DNA of 64,000 nt from Larix kaempferi (taxonomy: Eukaryota; Streptophyta; Pinopsida; Pinales; Pinaceae), in NCBI GenBank assembly GCA_027924585.1, contig BSBM01000068.1, positions 7,980,501 through 8,044,500 of the forward strand, written 5' to 3'. A program made the position numbers and the translations under genes. Under the pieces are notes generated by a model, which had not been told where the DNA came from, did no database searches, and was given only the letters and a program-made list of their open reading frames with translations. This document shows positions 33,696-44,405 of this stretch, piece after piece. Numbering within the stretch: the stretch's first letter is position 1; every line of letters starts with the position of its first letter.

Positions 33696-34172
33696 TGACT
33701 ATGATAAAATCAAAATTTCCATTTTAAAAATAGAAAAATAAAGAGAATATATATATATGTGAGCTTGAGATATAGATATTAATAGAGAAATAAAAATTCA
33801 AACTTCATTAATAAAATTTAATTTTATGAAGCAACAGTGTCTGACGTGTTAAATGAGAAATACCGCTGGAAACACCACACAAGACGCATATCATAATTGT
33901 ATAACATTAGTAATATTATTAATTTGCCCAATCACTGAATTTGAAAACCATAATATTACTAAAACTAATTGTACAACATTAGTAAGATTAATAATTTGCC
34001 CAATCACAAACTCTTGTAATCGCTTCACTCGTGACTCAACTACCATGTCTTTCTATCTTTTGTGAATTTGTGATAATTGAGGAGGAGCTGCAAGCTCTCC
34101 CAGCCTGTGCATCCGACCGATTCTCAGCCTGTGCATCCGACCGATTCTCAGCCTGTGACTCTTCTATCCGCT
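33696..34172 (+). promoter_or_regulatory. 5' flank and leader of truncated UGT copy 3
   Basis: A direct repeat (AATTGTATAACATTAG...GCCCAATCAC) occurs at 33,895-33,934 and 33,967-34,008. The leader GTGAATTTGTGATAATTGAG (34,061 onward) matches that of UGT copy 1 at 8,683. A 24-bp unit starting CAGCCTGTGCATCCGACCG is tandemly repeated at 34,101-34,124 and 34,125-34,148, with a third partial copy. It keeps the frame open upstream of the ATG but is probably untranslated. No block-B sequence lies upstream, unlike the other two UGT copies. Confidence 0.5.
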
Positions 34173-34517
34173 ATGGATTCTCCCACGTCCTTTGCTGATG
34201 AGAATTTGACGACCACCACCAGAGAGTTCAAGCACCATGTCGTGATGTTCCCATTCATGGCGCAGGGCCACATTATTCCCTTTTTGGAGCTCGCCAAGCT
34301 GCTTGCCAAACGAACCGGATTTGCAATCATGATAGTTAATACGCCCCTCAACATCCGAAACCTGAAACAAAAGGTCGAATCCACTGGCGCCGATCTGGAT
34401 ATCCGCCTGGCAGAGCTGCCTTTTTCCAGCGCTGCCCATGGTCTTCCTCCTCAGACAAAAAACACGGACTCCCTCCCTTACAATCTTTTCATTCATTTAA
34501 TGGAAGCCTCGGAGCAA
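34173..34517 (+). pseudogene. UGT92A1-like 5' fragment, truncated at the unit junction
   Basis: Encodes residues 1-115 of the UGT (MDSPTSF to MEASEQ), including FMAQGHIIPFLELAKLLAK with the catalytic His. It then leaves UGT homology at 34,517 and runs on 22 codons into unrelated DNA. It has the LLAK and NIRNLKQKVES stretches deleted from copy 1 and is clearly more diverged (about 90% protein identity) from copies 1 and 2 than they are from each other. It is thus an older paralog rather than a product of the recent event. It lacks the acceptor half, the catalytic Asp and the whole sugar-donor domain. Confidence 0.92.
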
Positions 34518-34624
34518 GACGCAGGAGAGGGGTCCAATGGCTATGTACCCAGTCCAATATTTCCTCCTTTGAACCAGAAGTGAATTCCAACCGTCCCACC
34601 AATGCCCTCCCTGCGAGCATTTGA
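34518..34624. other. Unit 1/unit 2 breakpoint filler
   Basis: About 107 bp matching neither the UGT nor the unknown gene elsewhere in the window, apart from a short GGxATxGGTGGG similarity on the minus strand to the unknown gene just past its breakpoint. It joins the truncated UGT fragment to the broken exon of the unknown gene in opposite orientations. Confidence 0.7.
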
Positions 34625-35110
34625 ACCCTGAAACTGCAAGATATCAAAATAGCTTACATGTTTATGTAACATGAACTCTGCGTACATCTTTCGAAGGAAA
34701 TATAAGGGAATTTCCCTGTTGTTATGTGGTGGCATATCAAAAACCATGTACCATATGTCCATCCAGTTATCAAAAAATGGTTGAAACGTGCACCACTCAA
34801 TGGAGATATGAGGCCTATTTGCATTTGGGATTTCCCCCGACCGAGGGTCCCTAAACAATGCAAATATGAGCTCTTTGGATATTTTCAAATTTTTTATTGC
34901 ATTGTAGTCTAGCCCATCAGCATATTCTTGTCTTTTTCTTTCTCTATATGATGTAATATCATATAGTACATTGATAGACTGTGAAATGGTGTCAACAATT
35001 GCATCCAAGGTTGATGCAAGCAAGCGGCGAATCCTGTCACCACCACTAAAAGCTGCACTAATGCCCCTCAAGCGGGAAAGCTTAATAAGTATCTCGGCAT
35101 TTGTGTCCAT
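34625..35110 (-). pseudogene. 5' part of the unknown multi-exon gene (unit-2 copy)
   Basis: Matches 1246-761 with a handful of substitutions and retains the same upstream acceptor and start codon. Coding similarity ends after SYFDILQFQG. The Pro/Ser-rich linker, cysteine cluster and later exons are missing, and the frame continues 27 codons through junction DNA. It is a truncated copy; the unit-2 duplication breakpoint lies inside this exon. Confidence 0.8.
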
Positions 35111-35116
35111 AGCCAC

Positions 35117-36496
35117 AACTGCAATAAAAACATCAATAAAAAAATCATTAGAAACATATACATGGTATATAATGACGTATCTTCAAAATTGAAAATGTAT
35201 TAAATCAAACTCAAGTAAGCAATTTAATGGCATTCACTTACATACATTTAAAACTTAAAATTAAACATTTAACAATTAAAAAGTAAGTTTCGTTCAACTT
35301 CTTTCTAGAAGTTAAGGCACTTCTTTCTAGAAGTTAAGGCACTTATTAACCCTCATTGGTGACTTTTCCATGCAAACTTGGGTTTAAACTTCTTAGAATT
35401 TAGGAGTGTTATTTTTTCTACATTGTATGGCAAGTTCAGAAAATTAAATAAAAAACATAGTGATTTTCTATATGAAGTCTTTGAGTTGAATGGACGGTCC
35501 CTGAGCATTGAGTAGATTGATCGAGGGTGTGGATAGGGTAGGCCCGAGAGGCACTTTGTTAATGTGTTTTGGCATTTAGTTAAGGGTGCTTAACTAAGAG
35601 GCAATGTATAGATACATACACTTGTGATGAAATTTTGATTATGTTCATGGACAAATGATTATGATGAAATTTTGAGAAACCAAGTTACTAATTTTTTATG
35701 CATTTTTTCTATTCATGCTTGTGCATGCATTTCATCTTGTTATGGCCATTTCCGAGGAAAATTATTTAATTAGTATCATGGGAAATGGACTTTGAGGGTT
35801 GGAAATTTGGGTTTCATGTGGATGGATACATTGTAGAAAGGGAGGAGTTCTATTTTTTTCAATTTTTGGTTGGATTAGGAATTTTTGAGTTTTTGAAAAG
35901 CGATTCATTGTAATTATTCACTCATCTTAGTTTAAGGAGATGTGAAATTAATTAGAGATTGGGTTATTTCCAATTTTATAAATATTACAAAACTAGGTTG
36001 TTTTAAACTATAAAAAAATGGTAATATAGGTTAAGAAATGACAAAAAAATGGTATGAGTGAATGAATTACCTGATTAGATGAAAATCCACCAGTGAATTT
36101 GCCTCCCCTCCAACTAAATCAAGCTCCTCGGATACTCCAGGGCACACAAACCATCCTCATCCAAGCTCGATTTCGCGTTTTTGATGCGTGAAAAGCATCG
36201 TGGGTGGTCGGGGGTGGTCGGGACTATGTTTTTAAATTGATTTTAGATTTACAAAATGCGTACGTGTTTTGTAACTACATAACGCGTACGTGTTTTGTAA
36301 CTGCATAACGCGTATGCGTTTTGTAGTTCTATAATGCGTACGCGTTATGGTTACCTAACCTACATGTCAAGCTCAGGTTTTACCATACCAAGTGCTAAGT
36401 ATCAGAAACGCGTTATGATTTTATGTATCAAAAACAAGTTTTGAAAAACTAGGATTGCATCTAAAGTGACCCTCATCTTCTTGCACACACCATAAT
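35117..36496 (-). other. First intron and 5' flank of the truncated unknown gene
   Basis: Corresponds to 1255-2596. A duplication of TTCTTTCTAGAAGTTAAGGC occurs at 35,298-35,340. The putative noncoding 5' exon with its CAG/GTAATT donor is retained. At 36,251-36,350 the CpG-rich ~25 bp repeat has four copies. No additional gene is seen. Confidence 0.6.
36251..36350. repeat. CpG-rich short tandem repeat, about 4 copies (unit 2)
   Basis: Units GCGTACGTGTTTTGTAACT plus CATAAC-type spacer. One unit more, and fewer CpG losses, than the equivalent at 2,365. Confidence 0.65.
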
Positions 36497-37845
36497 CATT
36501 TGACCATGTCAATTAGTTAGGGATTTGGATCTTGGAAGCCTAATTAAAGAGATAGAAGGCTATGAATTACTTTGTCGAGAATTATTGTATATGAGCCTTT
36601 CTCAAGTGAAAAGTCACCCAATCTTTGCTTCCATCTTTTCTTTTCATAATACAAGAGTGAATTTTGTTGCATTTCTCTTACTTATTATCTTGCGAAGTTA
36701 TTATTCTCTATAATATTGAGTTTACAACAATTGTTTATCTCTTTTATCTTTCTCTTGCACAAACTTGCAAAGCAAAGTACAACACATTTTAAACATCATC
36801 CTTATTATATGTTTGTAAGTTTGTACTAATTTTTCTTTTCTTTTTCTACTAAAGAACATCATTTTATCGACCTCTACTTAAGATGCTCACCTAAAGTAGT
36901 TATGTCCTCTACTTTTGACATTGTTTTAACAACAATTGCAATGATAAAATCAATTGAATAAATCCATTATAATTATATACCATGTTTATAAGAATCGATA
37001 TATCAATGTTAATGCATTTTATTCTTGAAGCTATGGCCAATTCTATGGGAAAAACAACACAATGGTTTTCTCAAAATTAGCCTAGTAATAATTTTTTTTT
37101 TAACTAATGGGAATTATTTTAATTGCTATTATTGATCACAAAGATGACATGGTTGTTTCCTCTCAAATGATGCAACACTATCTATCCTAAGGCTATTTCC
37201 ATAGATCACTATCCTTCACTCCATCATCAAATGCATGTCCATGGACCATGAGCATCTTCCATTTTGAATGAGGCCTTTTGACATGATTCCAACCTGAAGA
37301 CTAGGCGCACATCCCCTTTAACAAGAGCCAAAGGCTCATGTGGAAGTGATGGAGGTTGAGAGTGGATATTGGCATTGTTGACTTGTGCAAGCATGCACAT
37401 GACTTGATGTAGTGCGTGAAGGCATAGCGGAGACACAGTACCTTCACACTCAAAAACGACTAAGTGAAAATGGTCTTGTGGAGACATGATAGATGGGGGC
37501 ACAAGACTTAGGGCGTGTTTGTCTTGGTGCATGGACCCAAGGCACCCATTCATTAATTCAACTTGTGAAGTCAACACTTACTTCCGAAGCACGTTGTCCA
37601 CTTGTGAGGGTTGGGTGCACTTCGAATTGGGCACATTTGTGGATTGGGAAAACTTGCGGGAGTTGAGTGCACGTCAGCTTAGGCACACAAGAGATTTGGG
37701 TGCACGTCAGCATGTGAACACTTAAGTTGACATGTTTGCTTTGGGTGCACCTTGGAAAGGGTGTACCATATAAATTCAAGTTGGGCAAGTGAAAAAAGGA
37801 GGCAAGCCATTCAAGCAAGAATACAATGGAATTTGGTAAGGAGAA

Positions 37846-38335
37846 AGTAGCACGAATTGGGTGCAATCTTTTAGGACTTAGTAGCATGTGTTGGGTGTAG
37901 TCTGTTGGGAAAGAGTAGCACGAGTTAAGTGCAGTCTACTGAGATGGAGTAGCAAAACTTGGGTTTAATCTATCAGGATAGAGTAACGTGCATTGGGTGT
38001 AGCCTATTGAGACACAGTAGCATGGGTTGGGAATAGTTTGTTAGGTGAATTAGCACGAATTGGGAACAATTTGCTGAGACAGGGCAACGTGAATTGGACA
38101 CAACCTACTGAGGCATAGTAGCACAAGTTGGGAATAGTCCATCGAGTCAAAATAACAGCACTTGGGTGTAGTATGTTGAGATAGAGCAGCATGAGTTGGG
38201 AGTAGTATGCCAAGACATGTTAGCACGAGTTGGGCACACTATGTTAGGAAGGGGTAGTATGACTTGGGTGCACTTCCGGGAGCAATTTGTTGAGTTAGAG
38301 TATTGTCAATTGGATGCATCGGGTGACATACATAG
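37846..38335 (+). repeat. 34-bp-period minisatellite (B3)
   Basis: About 14 units, aligned unit for unit with the B1 array. No unit gain or loss is obvious between the two. Confidence 0.88.
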
Positions 38336-41300
38336 TCAACAAGGATGGGTACACTTGGTGCTAAGTAGGAATACTGAAGTACACAATACTTGATGCAATG
38401 AAGAAGTTGAGATGTGTGTTGAGGTAGTTTTGTAGAAACATCAGAGGTTATATGTGTAGACAGTGGGGGATGCCTTGGAAGCTTTGCTTGAGGATTCAGG
38501 AAAACGTGTTGGGGGGTGTCTAGACTATCTTCGAAAAATATTTGTATGAGCCTCGTCTCAGATCTGTTGTTTATCTGTATATGAGTGTTTGTTGGGTTGG
38601 GCACAATCATTTGTTGTGTCTTGTACTATATGTGAAATTATTCATAATGAGTTTGGGTGCCTAGTTTGGGAACCACCATACTTGTTGTCTCTTGTGTATA
38701 TTCTTGGATACTTATTGGTGAATAGAAAATATTGCTCGATACTTGTACTGTGATGACAGTGTGTAATTTTTAATTGTGTAATTGGTTAAGTGTTGAACTT
38801 ATTGTAGTGCAAGTGACTGGTGGTTGAATAAGTTGAGTAGGGGTTTGCAGCGACCTAATAGGTTGTAGCTCAAGGTGTAGTTATGGCTAGACCTTGAATG
38901 GATAGGCGATTGTAAGAGTCGCAAGTAGGCCAAGTCCTTGCATACGAGGAACACCGATGCTGCAAGTTCATTGGAATTGAAAGCGAAAAAAAATTGGGAG
39001 ACTACTCCTAATATCTTAACACCTTTCCTCCTCATGAAGAAAGCATTGATTTACAGTATATGATTTACAATGATTTACAATGGACCTCATTTTTTGGGTT
39101 TTATTTTGAGACAAAACCACACAATATATGCTAATTTAAACAAACAAAATAAATCACAAACAACAAACCAAAATTAAAAATCCTCTAAAGAAGGAATATG
39201 AAGAAAATATGTAAACAATACACACAGAATTTCAATTTCTGCGAGGTTTGAAACCTCGCATTTCTAGGCGATTGGAGGCCTTCAAATGCCTTTACAACTT
39301 CTATTTGAAAGAGAATAAAGAAGAGAATGATTGATCATGAGAAACCTGCAAAGAAAATGATGTGCCACTTTGGTTGGCCTATGATGTGTAAAGTACCCAA
39401 CAAGCATGTGACCCACTTCAAATAAGAAAAATGAAAATGAAAACAATGCACGCATATGACAACTGAGAATAGGGTTGGAATTTGACGGGCATATGCACGT
39501 CATTAGGCATATTAATAGTCAAAATATGGTTAAATTTTTTTAAAATCGTATCAAAGAATGGGCAAACAATTTTCTAGGACATATTTTTTATAGTTAATTA
39601 TTTTTTCAAACCGTCATTAGTTTTTATTAATAGGCTTGTTAAGATATGTGTGTGCCTAGATAAATGGCTTGCAGTAGGTGGTTGTTATTATATATGAAAA
39701 AACAGATATTGAAACTTTGCCATTTGATTGAAGAGTAGGTGGGTGTGTTTCCTTTGAATGGGGATGCATTTTCTTTCATTCCATTTCTTCTTTCTTTCTT
39801 GTATTGTCCTAGCATTGCCCCAATATGGGGTCGTGCCCTTCCTTTCAATGCCTTCCCTGCCCTTTGTGCCCTTCCTTTGGAGGATAGGTCAATTTTCAAT
39901 TTCGAAAGGGAAAATCCTAGAAAGAGGTGGGTACCATTTTAGGATAAGTCATCGATTTTAAACTATGTTGATGAAGGAAATAAACCAGCCACCCACCAAT
40001 CATTAACAATTTATAAGCTATCAAATTTACCAAGCATCAATAATTTATCATCTACCAAATTTACCAAGCATCACCTATGGAATTTTAGATGCACTTGATT
40101 TTCGGTTATGCGCCTCAGAAGTTAGAAGGACCTTCTGAAATTAGATACCCATTTCTCTAGATACTTTGAAACTTCTCTCTTATGGATTCCACAGACTTGG
40201 AGCTACTAATTTCAGTAAGATGTTATTTTCAATTATTCTATAAATTTGATAATAATACAAAAACAAATTTTAATGAAACTATTTGCTTATTAATTTCAGT
40301 AAGATGTTATTTTAATGAAACTACTTTCGTGAAATATTTGCTTAATATAGTTGAGGAATAATATAGGCAACTCCACTTTACGTGCAATAATAGTTGAGGA
40401 ATCCAAAACAATCCATACCTTGGAAAACAACCTTATTAAACTTATTTTGTCAAAGGAAGGAGAGAACATCATAGTACACTATCAACTGCAATTTATTTTT
40501 TTAATGAATCACCTTTACAAAGGACATTTTATATTTATGTGGCCTTTTAACTCAATTCCTTTGGAATAATGTCACAATTTCAATTACACCATCGATGGAA
40601 AATGTTAACCTTGAAAATTTTGGTATGTTGCATTACATATGTCCTAACATTAACTTCTGGAAAGGATTCTAGGTTCCAGGAGTCACTGTGTCACTATTAG
40701 TATGTTGTTTTGTTCCATCCCCAACTTTCATAGTACATGATCAACAAAAAAACATGGGTAAATGAGTATATTATTATCTTTTAATTGGAAATTAAACTCT
40801 TTAATAAAAACATATCTTTTAATTGAAACTTAAATTATCACAATTCCAATTACACCATTGACATGCAACATATTAACCTTACAACATTTTACATGTTGCA
40901 TTACATGAGACTTAACATTAATCTTAGAAAAGATTCTAAATTCCACATTTTATTCCACATTTTGTTTGTTTCTAATTTATAAATTAATACTAATCCCAAA
41001 TACGTTACCTTGCAAATCATATCCACGTATTCTTACCCATTAATAAACAAGTTATACTTGATTCTTATATTCTTTTATTATTTAAATGGAAAGTTATAGC
41101 TATGATTCATATTGTAAAGAAATATTGGACGTATATGGTATTATACTAAAATAAGTTCAACGCTCTTTTCTTTTCATTTAAAATTAAAAAATGAGCCCGT
41201 AAATGAATTCCTTCTAGAACTCTGTTTCTTCAACCTATATAATTTAACATGCTTATGACCGATCTTCAGGTTTTTCTTCAAACTAAAGAGCTAACTCTGG

Positions 41301-41639
41301 TATGATTTCTTCCCTCAACTAAATCATTAAAATACAAGTTATGTTGGCAGATTGTATATGATATAAATTAAAGGATAATATTTTTTTATATATAGATCAA
41401 CCTTTAATTTTTGTATTTAAATTAAAAATTAATTCATTTATTATTTAAATCAAAAGTTATAAAACATGATTCTTTTTCAAAATGAATTGTTGGACGTACA
41501 CGATGACGACATTCATAAAACAACAATGCCGGAAATTAAAAAAAAAATAAAATTAATAAGAAAGCATATAAATTTATTTCATCTAGAACTCATACATTAC
41601 TACTAGTCCAAGAGACTCCACGCTGACCATTACATTAAC

Positions 41640-41646
41640 TATATAA
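41640..41646 (+). promoter_or_regulatory. Probable TATA box of the intact UGT gene
   Basis: TATATAA 54 bp upstream of the ATG. With a start ~30 bp downstream this gives a leader of roughly 30 bp. The leader is ~80 bp shorter than in copy 1. The region is derived from, or shared with, the end of repeat block B. Confidence 0.55.
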
Positions 41647-41699
41647 TGCAATATAGCTGACTAAATCTCCTACTATGCAGCCTAAATCCTCTATCCGCT

Positions 41700-43247
41700 A
41701 TGGATTCTCCCACGTCCTTTGCTGCTGAGAATTTGACGACCATCACCAGAGAGTTCAAGCACCATATCGTGATGTTCCCATTCATGGCGCAGGGCCACAT
41801 TATCCCCTTTTTGGAGCTCGCCAAGCTGCTTGCCAAACGAACCGGATTTGCCATCACGATAGTTAATACGCCCCTCAACATCCGAAGCCTGAAACACAAG
41901 ATCGAATCCGCTGGCGCCGGTCTGGATATCCGCCTGGCAGAGCTGCCTTTCTCCAGCGCTGCCCACGGTCTTCCTCCTCAGACAGAAAACACCGACTCCC
42001 TCCCTCACAATCTTTTCATTCGTTTAATGGAAGCCTCGGAGCAACTGGAACTCCATTTCGAGCGCCTCATCCGTCGGATCTCTCAAGAAAACGGTGGACG
42101 CCTGCCGCTTTGCATCATCAGCGACATGTTCTTGGGATGGACGCTGGACGTGGGGAAGAGGTTGGGAGTACCTAGGATTCAGTTTTGCACTTGTGGGGCT
42201 TTTGGCACCTCCGTCTATTACTCCCTCTGGACTCATCTGCCTCACACCAAGACCCACGCCGACGACTTTGTTCTGCCCGACATGCCACACGTTACTTTGC
42301 AGCGATCTCAGCTTCCCCCATTGATAAAAATGGCCACAGAATCCGATCCCTGGACATTGTTCCTCAATCGCCAGATATCACGCAATGTACGTAGTTGGGG
42401 ATCGATATGTAATACGTTCGAAGAGCTGGAGCATAGCAGTCTCCAACACATGAGAATATCCACCGGCAGGCCGGTTTGGGCAGTGGGGCCCATCCTACCC
42501 TCTTCGTTGCTCTCTTCATCTCCTTCAAATACAAAGATCGATTCGGATTTTCTACTGCGGGTCAACCAAGCAGAGGCAGATTCTGCAAGGGCATGCTTGC
42601 AGTGGCTCGATGCACAGGCGCCCTCCACAGTGCTCTACGTTTCGTTTGGAAGCCAGAATTCGATATCCTCGTCACACATGAAGGAGCTGGCGCTGGGGCT
42701 TGAATCGAGCCAACAGCCTTTCATTTGGGTTGTCAGGCCGCCGCTGGAGGCCCCAGTGAATTCAGAGTTCAGGGCGGAGTTTTTACCCGAGGGATACGAA
42801 GAGCGAGTGAAGGAAAATAATGTAGGGTTGCTTATCAGAAAATGGGCGCCTCAGCAGCTGATTCTGTCCCATCCTTCGACAGGAGGTTTCCTCAGTCATT
42901 GTGGATGGAATTCGGTGCTGGAAAGCCTGAGCCAAGGGGTGCCCATCATCGGATGGCCCATGACAGGCGACCAGTTCGCGAATTCGAAGCTGTTGGAGGA
43001 GGAAGTGGGGGTGTGCATCGAGATGTGGAGGGGAAAAGAGGGAGAGCTGAAACGGGAGACAGTGGAGAGAAGAGTGAGAATGGTGATGAAGGAAGAGGAA
43101 GGCAATCGACTGAGAAAGAGAGCCGTGGAGATGAGAGAAGCGGCCATGAAAGCAGTGAGTGAAGATGAAGAGGGAGGGATGAAAGGGATGTCTATCTGCG
43201 ATATGGATGACATGATAAGAGAGCTTACAGTAGGATACAAGGCCTAG
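41700..43247 (+). CDS. UDP-glycosyltransferase, UGT92A1-like, complete single-exon gene
   Basis: 515 aa, usual length for plant family-1 UGTs, which transfer sugar from UDP-sugars to small hydrophobic acceptors in the cytosol. N-terminal acceptor domain: VMFPFMAQGHIIPFLELAK with catalytic His33, and IISDMFLGW with Asp142. Linker ~250-290. C-terminal donor domain: VLYVSFGSQ (312-320) and the 44-residue PSPG box from Trp382 to Gln425 (WAPQQ...HCGWNS...GVPI...WP...DQ). The final Gln usually goes with UDP-glucose use. The N-terminal wording and NTPLNI motif are typical of the UGT92A group; the acceptor substrate is unknown. No signal peptide or membrane segment. The start is the only Met before the conserved motif, with a TATA box 54 bp upstream. 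A frameshifted twin is at 8,756. Confidence 0.95.
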   Translation: MDSPTSFAAENLTTITREFKHHIVMFPFMAQGHIIPFLELAKLLAKRTGFAITIVNTPLNIRSLKHKIESAGAGLDIRLAELPFSSAAHGLPPQTENTDSLPHNLFIRLMEASEQLELHFERLIRRISQENGGRLPLCIISDMFLGWTLDVGKRLGVPRIQFCTCGAFGTSVYYSLWTHLPHTKTHADDFVLPDMPHVTLQRSQLPPLIKMATESDPWTLFLNRQISRNVRSWGSICNTFEELEHSSLQHMRISTGRPVWAVGPILPSSLLSSSPSNTKIDSDFLLRVNQAEADSARACLQWLDAQAPSTVLYVSFGSQNSISSSHMKELALGLESSQQPFIWVVRPPLEAPVNSEFRAEFLPEGYEERVKENNVGLLIRKWAPQQLILSHPSTGGFLSHCGWNSVLESLSQGVPIIGWPMTGDQFANSKLLEEEVGVCIEMWRGKEGELKRETVERRVRMVMKEEEGNRLRKRAVEMREAAMKAVSEDEEGGMKGMSICDMDDMIRELTVGYKA

Positions 43248-44405
43248 AGTTGTGTTGCTTATCCCGCCGAACTTCCACGTTCAGTCCCGTATTTGGATTT
43301 TCGCAGATTGAATCATAAGATTGTATTTCTTTGTATTGCCATATTGACGGTGTGACCCATCTGCTCTGTTGATTCCAAACTAAGTATATCATAAAGGTAG
43401 CTAAAATGTAATGTGATCTATGTTTCACCATAGGTGTAATTTGAAAGTGATTTACAGTCCTTTTTATCAGTATCAAAACTCAAAAAAAAAATTCCATTTG
43501 TCCAAAATATAGTTTTTAAATTTTTAGTACACCCAAATCTTTGCCATGCACATGGAGGAATATTTAGTACACACAAATCCTTGTCCATGTTCATATAGAA
43601 TGGGCAGTGAGGATAAGAGCTTCATGCTTACCATTAAATTTATATACAAATTTACAAAGCACAAGAAAAAGGAACCTGTTCATATGAAAAATGTCTTCTA
43701 TGTTTGACCTTATCATGTTTGATTATTGACATGATCATTTAGTAGATGTAAAGGTTTTTTCATTTTAACATACATTTGTGTAAAAGGTAGGGGTTATCCC
43801 ACCACCATCTTGCCTTCACAAATCAAAAGTGAATGCAAATTTGGTGTCCATTGAACACATTAAATACAAAATTGTTTTCGAAATAAAAATTGGTTATCAT
43901 TGAAACTTCTCTAAAAGCTGTATGTGAGAATTTTTTCAATGAGCATAGGTTCACTGTAATGTAAAAGAAAAGTGGTTACTGGGTGTAGGTTCATAGTGAA
44001 GAAAAGTGGTTATTGTTCTCTTACAGCTTACTGTGCATTATGAATAGAAATGGTTGACATTTTAGCAAAATTCAGGTATATGGAAATGGTAAAAGCTATT
44101 ATCATTTCAGCCATAAAAAACCATATATGAATAGAAATAATTACCATTCGAAAAAAAACCATGTATACAGAAATTGTTATTTCTCAAAACCATGTGTGAA
44201 CAGGAATGTGAACAGGAATGGTTACCATTTGATTAAAAATGGTTTGTAATCACAAAATAAAAATTCTACGTAATTAGAATAGAAGTCATATTCCACAATT
44301 ACCATAAAAAATATATTCATTTCGTGTAGAAATTATATTGAAATATTTGAAGTGTGTGATAAAAGTGTAACTCCTATGTATTGGAAAGTGTAAAGTGTAG
44401 AAAGG
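43248..44405 (+). other. 3' flank of the intact UGT; no gene seen
   Basis: Corresponds to 10,234-11,640 but is diverged by about 8-9% in the first 250 bp, in contrast to the 0.8% seen in the coding region. It lacks the 77-bp inverted-repeat segment found after copy 1. The degenerate GAATAGAAATGGTT repeat is at 44,030-44,250. A polyadenylation signal could not be singled out. Confidence 0.6.

Larger units (their letters stand above)
36497..41654 (+). repeat. Large repeat block B3 (unit 2, upstream of the intact UGT)
   Basis: Closest to B1 (about 3-5% different by eye). It lacks ~745 bp corresponding to 6,304-7,050. At the join (40,284-40,324) a ~40 bp filler contains TAATTTCAGTAAGATGTTAT copied from 40,207, and TAATGAAACTA copied from next to the break. 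The (AT)n tract fell inside this deletion. The right end supplies the TATA region of the intact UGT. Confidence 0.85.

Noticed and set aside
34173-34583. A 168-codon protein starting upstream with PVHPTDSQ repeats
   Set aside because: The upstream part has no ATG and comes from a 24-bp tandem repeat in the leader. The downstream part is a UGT fragment reading into junction DNA.
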